From Pedobacter kyonggii (GTDB lineage: Bacteria; Bacteroidota; Bacteroidia; Sphingobacteriales; Sphingobacteriaceae): a stretch of DNA of 64,000 nt. The position numbers and the translations under genes are program-made. Numbering within the stretch: the first letter of the stretch is position 1; every line of letters starts with the position of its first letter. Positions 55,318-63,592 of the stretch are shown here, one piece after another. The stretch is taken from contig NZ_SIXF01000011.1 in NCBI RefSeq assembly GCF_004310665.1, positions 1 through 64,000 on the forward strand, in the 5' to 3' direction. Below the pieces are notes generated by a model. That model was not told where the DNA came from, searched no databases, and saw nothing but the letters and a program-made list of their open reading frames with translations.

Positions 55318-56076
55318 ATGAACAATATTACTATAATAAATAAAACGCTGTTTAAATTGGCATCAATCTCTTTAGTGCTGGCTGTGCTCTTTACGGGATG
55401 CAAAAAAGATGAAATTATTTCTCCAGAGCCTGGAAAAGAAGTACCGACCAAAACAGAGGGCGGTACAGCATATTATAAATTACAGCGTATCGAAAACCTT
55501 GCTGTAGAAACGGATGATGCCAATCCAACCGTACCACCAACAGCTGTGCTGTTCAGCCTGGAAACAAAAGAAATAGTGCCCTTACTATATGCCAAAACCA
55601 ATCGTTGGGATGTTGGCTTTAACGGACTTTATAATAGTTTTTTAAGTCCTAACAACGGTCAGTCATCAACAAGTTTAGGATCGGGAAGCACAGGTTCTGG
55701 TGCTATTACCATTTTGGAAAAACCATTTGACCAGGTAGTTGATGTGCCTACAGATGCTGTACTAAGCATCAGCAAATTTATTGGAACCGACAATGAAGGC
55801 GATTTTGGAGAAGGCATTGGTTGGTACCTGTACGATTTTGGAGGCACCAAAAGGGGAGACGGTAGTTATGATAAACAGCACGTGGCCTATGCCATGCCCG
55901 AAAAACGCACCGTTATTGTCCGTACGGCCAAAGGCGATTATGCCAAGATCAAAATGATCAGCTGCTATAAAGATGCCTTTACCGCCGATAAATGGTTCAG
56001 AACAACACCGCACATGTATTTCACTTTTGAATATGTCATTGTTCCAAAAGGAAGCACCAAATTCGAAATCAAATAA
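55318..56076 (+). CDS. HmuY-family heme-binding lipoprotein (second copy)
   Basis: The 252-residue lipoprotein (LFTGC, Cys about 26) shares the HmuY layout with the preceding gene product: AYYKLQRIENLAVETDDANP, then LYAKTNRWDVGFNGLYNSF, GIGWYLYDFGG and the ending YFTFEYVIVPKGSTKF. Identity between the two copies is low, so they may bind different ligands or hand heme along a chain. The ATG at 55318 is preferred; an earlier in-frame ATG (55282) lies inside the first hmuY gene. The gap is 7 bp. Confidence 0.86.
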   Translation: MNNITIINKTLFKLASISLVLAVLFTGCKKDEIISPEPGKEVPTKTEGGTAYYKLQRIENLAVETDDANPTVPPTAVLFSLETKEIVPLLYAKTNRWDVGFNGLYNSFLSPNNGQSSTSLGSGSTGSGAITILEKPFDQVVDVPTDAVLSISKFIGTDNEGDFGEGIGWYLYDFGGTKRGDGSYDKQHVAYAMPEKRTVIVRTAKGDYAKIKMISCYKDAFTADKWFRTTPHMYFTFEYVIVPKGSTKFEIK

Positions 56077-56106
56077 ACCCACAAATAAATCAATACCAGT
56101 ATTAAA

Positions 56107-57072
56107 ATGAAAAATAAATTAACGCAACTGCTTTGCCTTTTATTAACAGTTGCTACGCTTGCCGCCTGCAAAAAAACAATCGGACTTGATCCACTTCCGG
56201 CAAATAAAATCACCGAATTTAAGGTTGCCGTATCGGATGGAAACATTTTCGGTGCTATAGATGAGACCGATAAAACCATTACGCTTTACTTGCCTTATTA
56301 TTATGAACTGGATGTAATCGAACCTGCAATCAAACTTTCGGCAGGAGCTAAACTGAGCGAAACGCTTGCACCGGTAGGGGTTTTGGATACAAAAAAAACT
56401 TATACCGTAATTGCTGCCGATCAAAGTACTTCGACCTACAAACTCATCATTAAACTAAATCAGATCTCGCCCCTGGTATTAACCGAGCTATCAACAGCTA
56501 CTACAACATCAACAATGGCAGTTGGTGCTTATGATGTGCGGGTTCAGGGTAATTTTAATGTTTCTGATCTTAAAAAGATCAAAGCCTTTTTGGTTGATAA
56601 AGGCAATAAGGAATATGAGTTAGCGCCTAGCCTTTCGCTTGGAACACCAAGTGTATCGGTAGCCATAATAGCTGGTGTTAAGACGTATACTTACGGTTAT
56701 TTACAGGTTCCGCAAACTTTAGATACCGGTACTTACAAGGTAAGGGTAAAAGTACAGGCCTTAACTGCCGAAATGAAGCATCCCGTAAAGGTAGTTTATG
56801 GCAGGCCGGGGATAAACTACGGTCCAGTGATTGTTAAACAGGGTGAAACCTTTAAAATCAATTCCTCGCAAATTATATTCCACGATTTTAAGGAATTCTA
56901 TATTACGGTAAACGGACAAAAAACACTATTGCCTATTGTTTCCTATACCCGTACGGAGGCTGTAATCCGCGTGCCTGATACCGTTCCATCAGGGGTATAT
57001 ACACCAATAGCATCTTTTGGTACCTGGCCTTTATCAACCCTAAACTGGTCTGTTACTGTAACTGCAAAATAG
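56107..57072 (+). CDS. IPT/DUF5018-like surface lipoprotein
   Basis: This 321-residue lipoprotein (ATLAAC, Cys about 21) consists of beta-sandwich modules. An N-terminal DUF5018-like part (ITEFKVAVSDGNIFGAIDET, then DKTITLYLPYYYELDVIEP and YTVIAADQSTSTYKL) is followed by two Ig/IPT-like modules with SGVYTPIASFG near the end. It has no catalytic motif. It may anchor or present HmuY or a hemoprotein at the surface, by context only. The product of 57939-58916 is a paralogue. Confidence 0.75.
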   Translation: MKNKLTQLLCLLLTVATLAACKKTIGLDPLPANKITEFKVAVSDGNIFGAIDETDKTITLYLPYYYELDVIEPAIKLSAGAKLSETLAPVGVLDTKKTYTVIAADQSTSTYKLIIKLNQISPLVLTELSTATTTSTMAVGAYDVRVQGNFNVSDLKKIKAFLVDKGNKEYELAPSLSLGTPSVSVAIIAGVKTYTYGYLQVPQTLDTGTYKVRVKVQALTAEMKHPVKVVYGRPGINYGPVIVKQGETFKINSSQIIFHDFKEFYITVNGQKTLLPIVSYTRTEAVIRVPDTVPSGVYTPIASFGTWPLSTLNWSVTVTAK

Positions 57073-57096
57073 TACTCATTTACAATTTAATCATGA

Positions 57097-57120
57097 AAAA
57101 CGATTCGGGAGATTATTCCC
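57097..57120 (+). repeat. Left copy of a 22-24 nt element
   Basis: AAAACGATTCGGGA, then GA, then TTATTCCC recurs in inverted orientation at 57849-57870, with only the two-base insertion differing. It lies about 33 bases before the start of the next lipoprotein gene and contains a small GGGA..TCCC palindrome. Confidence 0.7.
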
Positions 57121-57152
57121 ATTTATATAATAAAATCATAAATCTAAAAAAA

Positions 57153-57746
57153 ATGAAAATGAAATTTTTAAAACTTACGTTCGCAATTGCAACTTTAGCC
57201 ATATTAGGAACCGCTTGTAAAAAAGAAGCTGTTCAGCCAGATAACAAACTTGCTTTGCAAAATACGACTGCGCTTATCGCCGTAGATTCTACCGAGGCAG
57301 GTGTGGTAACCAATTCATCAACTTCGCCTACTTCCTGGACTGCTGTTGGTTACGACCTATTGAACAATGTTGTTGCAAGCTCTGGAAATCAGGTTAATTT
57401 TGACAGCAACTTTAACGGAAACATTACCATTGCAGGAACAAATAGCCTTGGTTATTACGATTCTCCTTCAGTAACCAATGTTACTGGTATTACTTTAACC
57501 GATGTTTCTTCGGTTACATTGGGTGCAATTAGCACTTTGGGTAGCAATAGTGCAACTGTAGTTGGATGGTATAATTACGACCGCGTTAATCGTACCATTA
57601 CTCCTGTTGCTCAAAGATATGCTGTTGTAGGTAACGGCTCAACAATTGCTGGTTCAACCAGACTTTATGTAGTTCAGCTTGATGGCGTAACTACATCTGG
57701 TACTTACAATACTACTGTAAACTTCCATATTAAGAGATTAAAATAA
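57153..57746 (+). CDS. Small Thr/Ser-rich beta lipoprotein of unknown function
   Basis: From the ATG at 57153 the product has 197 residues: a lipoprotein signal (MKMKFLKLTFAIATLAILGT then AC) and a mature part rich in Thr, Ser, Asn and Val with regular beta-strand alternation (GVTTSGTYNTTVNFHIKRLK at the end). I do not recognise the family. The last strand pattern recalls the end of HmuY proteins, so a remote relation is possible. The gene is bracketed by inverted copies of a 22-24 nt element, unlike its neighbours. An upstream in-frame ATG (57093) would translate through that element and is unlikely. Confidence 0.68.
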   Translation: MKMKFLKLTFAIATLAILGTACKKEAVQPDNKLALQNTTALIAVDSTEAGVVTNSSTSPTSWTAVGYDLLNNVVASSGNQVNFDSNFNGNITIAGTNSLGYYDSPSVTNVTGITLTDVSSVTLGAISTLGSNSATVVGWYNYDRVNRTITPVAQRYAVVGNGSTIAGSTRLYVVQLDGVTTSGTYNTTVNFHIKRLK

Positions 57747-57792
57747 GGATTAATTCACCAGGGGGATTTCCTGAATTAAAATTGATTTTGAA

Positions 57793-57825
57793 AAAGGGGC
57801 GAAAACACAACTAGCCGCCCCTAAA
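57793..57825 (+). terminator. Possible hairpin terminator within the heme run
   Basis: AGGGGCG (57795-57801) pairs with CGCCCCT (57816-57822), followed by AAAAAT rather than a T run. It may attenuate transcription between the small lipoprotein gene and the downstream genes. Confidence 0.4.
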
Positions 57826-57848
57826 AATCATAAATGACACCCAAATAA

Positions 57849-57870
57849 GGGAATAATCCCGAATCGTTTT
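57849..57870 (-). repeat. Right copy of the 22-24 nt element
   Basis: GGGAATAATCCC, then GAATCGTTTT is the inverted copy of the element at 57097-57120. It lies about 70 bases before the second IPT-like lipoprotein gene. Confidence 0.7.
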
Positions 57871-57938
57871 AAAAATATTAGCCTTGGGTAAAACCATATT
57901 TGCGGGCGCTAAAAATGCAAATCTAATAATAATTGATT

Positions 57939-58916
57939 ATGAATACAACATATAAACGCTTCTCTACCAGCTCATACTCCCTATTGCTTTTTTGCTTATT
58001 AAGCCTATTTAGTGCCTGCAAAAAAGAATATGAAGATTTTCCTTATGCCGATATTGTAAGTTTTACCGTAAAAGATGCCAACGGTGAACCAATTAAGGCT
58101 GTAATTGATGAAAAGAACCTCACTATATATTGGCCATCTAATCAGGCAGTACCCGATAATATCGTACCCATAATTGTGGTATCAGAAAGGGCGAAGATTA
58201 GTCCGTCATCTGGACAAACAGTAGCTTTTAAAGAGACAACCAGGTTTGTGGTAACCGCGCAGAATGGTACTACTAAAGAATATGCAATTAAAAAGGTTGT
58301 AAATCAGCCGCTACTTAAGGTTGATATAACTGGTGGGGTCTCAGTCTACAATACCAAAAATTTTGCAATAAAAGGTAGAAATATTATTATAAGTGGTGAT
58401 AATGTTATTGCTGATAAAAATCAGACCAAAGTTTACCTGATCAATACAGCTAATAACAATGAAAAAGAGTTAACAATTGGAACATTGAGCCCAATAGCTA
58501 TAAATGTAACATTAGATACAACAACACCAGATGGTATTTATAAACTAAAGGTTGTTTCAGGGCAAAGAACTGTGGTTATAGAGCGGACCTTTGGCATAAC
58601 TGCCGGCTCACCTTTTATAAGTGCTATTGAAATGGCCGCCATAAAAACCACTTTAAAACCTGGAGAAGAATTTACACTAAATGGCGTAAACAGGATCGAA
58701 TTGATCAATAAGTTTTCAATCCGAAATGTAGCTAACAAACAGTTTTATGATCTTACGGTCAAAGAAGCTAAAACTGATCAATTAACATTAAATGTGCCTG
58801 AAAGCCTGCCTATCGGTCAATACGATCTATTTATCTATAATTATCCTGCCGGAGAATATTATGCAGCGGGTATCGGATCAGATTATTTTGATGATATAAT
58901 TACCATCATAAAATAA
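57939..58916 (+). CDS. IPT/DUF5018-like surface lipoprotein (second copy)
   Basis: This 325-residue lipoprotein (LSLFSAC, Cys about 27) has the same build as the product of 56107-57072: DUF5018-like start (IVSFTVKDANGEPIKAVIDE, then YWPSNQAVPDNIVPIIVV), then two IPT-like modules (TPDGIYKLKVVSG, LPIGQYDLFIYNYPAGEY). It ends 4 bases before the peptidase gene. The start is the ATG at 57939; a TTG two codons earlier is unlikely. A role in presenting ligand to the peptidase or the TonB receptor is a guess from context. Confidence 0.73.
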   Translation: MNTTYKRFSTSSYSLLLFCLLSLFSACKKEYEDFPYADIVSFTVKDANGEPIKAVIDEKNLTIYWPSNQAVPDNIVPIIVVSERAKISPSSGQTVAFKETTRFVVTAQNGTTKEYAIKKVVNQPLLKVDITGGVSVYNTKNFAIKGRNIIISGDNVIADKNQTKVYLINTANNNEKELTIGTLSPIAINVTLDTTTPDGIYKLKVVSGQRTVVIERTFGITAGSPFISAIEMAAIKTTLKPGEEFTLNGVNRIELINKFSIRNVANKQFYDLTVKEAKTDQLTLNVPESLPIGQYDLFIYNYPAGEYYAAGIGSDYFDDIITIIK

Positions 58917-58920
58917 CAAG

Positions 58921-60195
58921 GTGCAACAACACATAAAGATATATTTCGCGCTTCTTACGCTCATTCTAACGGGAACCTCTGCCTGTAAAAAGGCACAGGT
59001 TTCTGTTGATGATGCGGAAGAGATTGTTTCGCCTACAACGGGTACGCGTAGCCAGTTTACGCTCGATTCTATCTTTTTGTATGCGAAACAGGTATACCTA
59101 TGGAATGATGCGTTGCCAAGCTATGCTGTGTTTAACCCAAGGCAAAAATATGGGGCAATCAGTTCTGATATTACAGCTTTTCGAAAAGAATTATTTGATA
59201 TTTCGCAGCTTAAAATAAATGTTACTACAGGACTCCCTTACGAATTGCCAGTTTACTTTGAGAATCCAAAATATTCGAACCTCCAGGTGGGGAGGAGCAT
59301 TCCCGGAAGCATTGCTGGAATAGGAAACTCAAGCACTGCTGTTACCAGTAAAATCGTTGCTACAGGAAATACGCCTGTTGCTTACCTGGCTTTGGCTTCC
59401 TTCCCTTCATTAAACAGTAGTAAAGTGGCCTTAGATCTGGCTTTTGCCGAACTCGCAGTTTCCAATCCAAAAGCTATTGTAATCGATCTGCGGAGCAATG
59501 GTGGTGGTTATTTAGAAACCGCAGAATATATAGCCAATTTAATTGTTCCCAGTAGTTTGAACGGAAAGGTGATGTATAGCGAGGTTTTTAATGCAGCTAT
59601 GCAGAATGGAACCGTACCCATATTAAAATACCAGCCGTATTTAGATGCTAATGGGAAAACTGCCATCTACAATGGCCGTAATGCGACCATGGCCGATGTA
59701 GATTATTCTGTAGCAGGCAATACCTATACATTCAATAAAAAAGGGAATTTGCAAAGTATCCAATCGGTTTATGTAATCGTATCAGCAAAAACGGCATCGG
59801 CCAGCGAAATGCTGATCAGTTGCCTAAAACCTTATTTTGATGTGAAACTGATCGGAGAGAAAACCTATGGCAAACCTGTAGGCTTTTTCGGGATCAATAT
59901 CGATCAGTACAGCGTTTACCTCAGCAGTTTCCTTATTAAAAATGCCCATGGCTGGTCTGATTATTTTAGGGGCATGGAGCCAGAGGTAATGGTAAAAGGG
60001 GAAGATCATCCGGTTTTGGGTGATCCGGATGAGCTGTGCTTAAATGCTGCACTTTCGCTGATTAACGGAACTAAAAAACTAACTGCAAGCAAACTGGCCA
60101 CAACAGATAAAATTGCCAATGTTAAAGCTGATCTTTTGCAGGTAAATAATATAGAAAGTGTAATGCTTGAAAACAGGTTACGATTAAGAAAGTAA
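58921..60195 (+). CDS. S41-family serine peptidase lipoprotein
   Basis: The 424-residue product starts with GTG (58921) and has a lipoprotein signal (LTGTSAC, Cys about 22). A helical N-terminal part (FTLDSIFLYAKQVYLWNDAL) precedes the tail-specific-protease fold: AIVIDLRSNGGG (about 181-192), catalytic Ser in KTASASEML (about 293) and Lys in GEKTYGKPVG (about 315). No PDZ domain is recognisable. Within a heme uptake run it may cut host or environmental hemoproteins, or process surface lipoproteins; both are inference. The spacing of 4 bp before and 48 bp after suggests co-transcription with the receptor gene. Confidence 0.88.
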   Translation: MQQHIKIYFALLTLILTGTSACKKAQVSVDDAEEIVSPTTGTRSQFTLDSIFLYAKQVYLWNDALPSYAVFNPRQKYGAISSDITAFRKELFDISQLKINVTTGLPYELPVYFENPKYSNLQVGRSIPGSIAGIGNSSTAVTSKIVATGNTPVAYLALASFPSLNSSKVALDLAFAELAVSNPKAIVIDLRSNGGGYLETAEYIANLIVPSSLNGKVMYSEVFNAAMQNGTVPILKYQPYLDANGKTAIYNGRNATMADVDYSVAGNTYTFNKKGNLQSIQSVYVIVSAKTASASEMLISCLKPYFDVKLIGEKTYGKPVGFFGINIDQYSVYLSSFLIKNAHGWSDYFRGMEPEVMVKGEDHPVLGDPDELCLNAALSLINGTKKLTASKLATTDKIANVKADLLQVNNIESVMLENRLRLRK

Positions 60196-60243
60196 ACAAG
60201 AAAGGTAAAAACCTAATCCTAAAATAATAACACCTGATTAAAA

Positions 60244-62607
60244 ATGTTTAAACTATCCACCATCATATTACTGCTTGTCAATTTCCATTTAACGGTTGCT
60301 GCACAAGATTATGGAAGTTTAAAAGGCACGGTTACCGATGAGTTTGATAAACCTTTGCGTGGTGCAACCATACGTTTGGAGCCTGACGGGCATAGCACCG
60401 AAACCGACGCCAAAGGAAATTTTAGCTTCAACAAGATATTTACTGGTAATTATAACATTACCGTAAGTATGGTCGGCAAAATCAATCATCAAGCCAATAT
60501 TAAAATCGGTTCTGTAGCTGCAAATAACTTAATAATTAAACTATCAGACGATGAACGAGAACTTAACGAGGTTGCCGTATCCGAAAACCGTGCTGCTCCA
60601 GATAACCTGTTAAAGTTAGAACGCAGTGCAATGCCTGTTACGGTAATTAGCAGGCGAACCATCGAATTAATGGGCAGTAGGAGGTTAGATGAGGTATTGA
60701 AAGAACAGACCGGGATTGCCATAGTAAACAACATTGGGGGTGGCGCAAGGTCGGTTGGTGTACAGATGCAAGGTTTTAGCAGTGAATACATTATGATATT
60801 GATCGATGGTCAGCCAATGGTTGGCCGCAACAGCGGGAATTTTGATCTGTCCAGGATTAGTGTTTCCAATGTCGAAAGGATTGAAATTATTAAAGGTGCA
60901 TCCTCCTGTCTCTTTGGAAGCGAGGCGCTCGGTGGGGCGATTAATATCGTAACCCGCTACGGCGCATTACAACCGCAGGCAGCGGTTGCCGCAAATTACG
61001 GAAGTTTGAATATTGCCGATGTTACCCTTGAAGGAGAAACGCCATTTGCCTCTCAAAGAGGATCGGCCAATGTCTCTGCAAATTATTACCGTACTGATGG
61101 TTTCAATACCAATCCAAAATACATCCAGCAAGGTACTACTGCACCACCTTATGATAACTATGCTTTGCAAGGGAGAATCCGTTATCGCCTAACGTCAAAA
61201 AGTACAATTGGTTTTAGTGGGCGCTACGGACTACGGAAATCTTTTATGTCGAAAGATTTTGGTTTGGGTATTATTTCAGGCGATAGCCAGGACGAGCAGG
61301 ATTTAAACCTTTCGGCCACATTTGACCATTACTTCAGTTCGGGTTTGCGCAGCATGAGCCGTTATTATTATACCAATTTCCGGTCAGACCAAAGTGTAGA
61401 TTGGCAACAAACCAATAGCAACATTACAAAGGATATTTTCGCACAGAACTTACACCGTTTCGAACAGCAGTTTGCCTATGGTGTAAACGACGAACTTAAA
61501 TTCACAGGCGGTTTGGGCGGTAGTATCGAAAGTATGAACGATGTTTCGCTAACCAATCCAGCTTCAGTAAGTTCAGGTTTTACTTTTTTGCAGGGCGATT
61601 GGCAATTCACTAAACAATTGGGGGTGGTTGTAGGGCTGCGTTACGATTTAACCAATACCTACGGCAGTAAACTTAACCCCAGTTTAGGTCTGCAGTATAA
61701 AATTATCCCAACTTTAACCTTTAAGGCTGGTGCAGGCACAGGATTTAAAGCACCCGATTTTAAATCTAGGTACCTTGTTTTTTATAATCCGGCAGCAAAT
61801 TACCTGGTTATTGGAAATGAAGTGTTGAGGCAAACGCTAAATCAGCTGCAGGCTCAGGGACAGATTAGTGAGATCAGGCAATATCTGTTAAACCAGCTGG
61901 ATCAAAATTTACAGGCAGAAAGAAGCACTTCGTTAAATTTAAGTCTGGAGTGGAAACCCAAAGAAAATATGAAAGTAGAGGCAGGAGTTTTTCACCACGC
62001 TTTACGCAACCAGATCAACAGCATTCAGGTAGCCACGGGAAGCGGAAACCGGAATATTTATACCTATCAAAACCTTCCTGAGGCCGTAAATAAAGGTATA
62101 GATCTCTCTTTTTCCATTAGTCCGCTTAAAAATTTAGAATTGAGTGCAGGTTATCAATACCTCATCGCGAAAGATTTAAGCGTAATTGATAGCATTAAAA
62201 CCGGGCATTATCCTTATAACCAGAATATCCACGATGCTGCAACCGGAAATTCTTATTCCCCAAAACCTTCTGATTATTGGGGGATTGAAAACAGATCGCG
62301 TCACATGGCCAATTTTAAAGCTTTTTATAATTACCGTCCCTGGGATGCCAGCTTAAACATACGCGTAAATTACAGGGGTAAATATCCTTTTGGCGACCGC
62401 AATGGAAACCAGTTTATCGATCGCTATGATGCTTTCGTAAACAGTTTTTTTATGTTTAATGCCGCTTTTGAAAAGAAATTAATGAAACAGCATTTGAGTA
62501 TCAGACTTACGGCAGATAACATTTTAAACTATACCTACAGTTTAATGCCCGGGCAGCCAGGGCGCGTTTTGCTGGCTGGATTAACCTACCGTTTATATAA
62601 AGATTAA
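60244..62607 (+). CDS. TonB-dependent heme receptor (HmuR-like)
   Basis: This 787-residue outer-membrane receptor has a signal peptide (ending VAAQD, about 20), a carboxypeptidase-regulatory-like domain (LKGTVTDEFDKPLRGATIRL), the plug (MPVTVISRRTIELMGSRRLD, then EQTGIAIVNN, VERIEIIKGASSCLFGSEAL and GGAINIVT) and a 22-strand barrel. It is of the BtuB/HmuR size class rather than SusC. It should import heme passed on by the HmuY lipoproteins. Heme oxygenase follows after 26 bp. Confidence 0.92.
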   Translation: MFKLSTIILLLVNFHLTVAAQDYGSLKGTVTDEFDKPLRGATIRLEPDGHSTETDAKGNFSFNKIFTGNYNITVSMVGKINHQANIKIGSVAANNLIIKLSDDERELNEVAVSENRAAPDNLLKLERSAMPVTVISRRTIELMGSRRLDEVLKEQTGIAIVNNIGGGARSVGVQMQGFSSEYIMILIDGQPMVGRNSGNFDLSRISVSNVERIEIIKGASSCLFGSEALGGAINIVTRYGALQPQAAVAANYGSLNIADVTLEGETPFASQRGSANVSANYYRTDGFNTNPKYIQQGTTAPPYDNYALQGRIRYRLTSKSTIGFSGRYGLRKSFMSKDFGLGIISGDSQDEQDLNLSATFDHYFSSGLRSMSRYYYTNFRSDQSVDWQQTNSNITKDIFAQNLHRFEQQFAYGVNDELKFTGGLGGSIESMNDVSLTNPASVSSGFTFLQGDWQFTKQLGVVVGLRYDLTNTYGSKLNPSLGLQYKIIPTLTFKAGAGTGFKAPDFKSRYLVFYNPAANYLVIGNEVLRQTLNQLQAQGQISEIRQYLLNQLDQNLQAERSTSLNLSLEWKPKENMKVEAGVFHHALRNQINSIQVATGSGNRNIYTYQNLPEAVNKGIDLSFSISPLKNLELSAGYQYLIAKDLSVIDSIKTGHYPYNQNIHDAATGNSYSPKPSDYWGIENRSRHMANFKAFYNYRPWDASLNIRVNYRGKYPFGDRNGNQFIDRYDAFVNSFFMFNAAFEKKLMKQHLSIRLTADNILNYTYSLMPGQPGRVLLAGLTYRLYKD

Positions 62608-62633
62608 ATTTCAAACACCATAAATTTCAAAAC

Positions 62634-63200
62634 ATGTTAAGTACAACTATTAAAGAAGCTACAAAAGCCGAACACCAGAATTTAGAGAAACAGGTTGTTT
62701 TAAAGCTGAAAGCAATCAGAAGCAATCAGGATTATGCAGATTTATTGAAACATTTTTTTGCGTACTTCAGCCATATCGAAGCAACGATTAAACCCTTTAT
62801 CACGGCATCGGTTCTACCGGATTATGCCCAGCGTAGAAATTCGGCTTATATTAAAGCTGATATTTTAGAACTCGATGCAGATATCACTGATCTTCCATTT
62901 ACAACCGTACCAAAAATTGAAAATGCGGTACAGGCTTTAGGTGCATTATACGTATTAGAAGGTTCGATTATGGGCGGAAGCATTATTGTTAAAATGCTCG
63001 AAAAAGGAGGGGTAACCAAAGGTGTTTCTTTCTTTTCTGGTTATGGAGAAGCTACAGGTATGATGTGGGGCAATTTTATAGCTGTTTTAAATGCGCAAGC
63101 AAAAACTGAGCAAGAAGAACAAGAGGCCATTGTTGCTGCAAACGAAACCTTTAAACATTTTGCTTATGTTTTCGAAAAAGAGCGTGTAAGTACGGTTTAA
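62634..63200 (+). CDS. Heme oxygenase (HemO/BphO type)
   Basis: The 188-residue cytosolic protein is an all-helical heme oxygenase. The proximal His is in ATKAEHQNLEK (residue 14), and the distal helix with flexible Gly residues is LYVLEGSIMGGSII (about 104-117), as in HemO/PigA and bacteriophytochrome-associated enzymes. It opens the heme ring to biliverdin, releasing iron and CO. It is the last gene of the heme run, completing uptake to iron release. The exact regiospecificity cannot be read from the sequence. Confidence 0.9.
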   Translation: MLSTTIKEATKAEHQNLEKQVVLKLKAIRSNQDYADLLKHFFAYFSHIEATIKPFITASVLPDYAQRRNSAYIKADILELDADITDLPFTTVPKIENAVQALGALYVLEGSIMGGSIIVKMLEKGGVTKGVSFFSGYGEATGMMWGNFIAVLNAQAKTEQEEQEAIVAANETFKHFAYVFEKERVSTV

Positions 63201-63234
63201 TATAACGTGATTAAGTTAGCACAAGTAGAAATAA

Positions 63235-63306
63235 TTTAACCACAGATAAAAAGGATAGACACAGATATATGAAATCCGTGTTGATCTGTGTGCGTCTGTG
63301 GTTAAA
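63235..63306. repeat. Nested inverted repeat, possible terminator after the heme run
   Basis: TTTAACCACAGA (63235-63246) pairs with TCTGTGGTTAAA (63295-63306), and inside it ACACAGAT (63259-63266) with ATCTGTGT (63284-63291). ACACAGAT-rich palindromes of this kind are dispersed in many Bacteroidota genomes. It lies 35 bases after the heme oxygenase gene and could end its transcript. Between it and 63592 only small hairpins (for example CGGTCG..CGACCG at about 63320) are seen. Confidence 0.6.
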
Positions 63307-63592
63307 AACTTTTAGTCCATCGGTCGACATCTCCGACCGAAACCCAATATTCATTGGTTTTGTATTGAGAAGCCTGGATTGTCCGCGCTATTGTTTGTAG
63401 CGGGCATCAGGCTTACCTGTTTTATGACTGTTTTTGTTTACGAAACCTTTCAGAATTGTTGAATTTCTTTTTTTGTAGTAAAAAAAGCGCTATTTCCATG
63501 TAAAAAGTTACAAATATCACGAGATAAGTATGATATACCCCGATGCAAGCCAATGAAACCGATTGTATTTATATTATCTTTGTGTTATCTCT

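Noticed and set aside
57093-57152. Upstream start for the small beta lipoprotein
   Set aside because: It would translate through the inverted element and place 20 polar residues before the lipoprotein signal.
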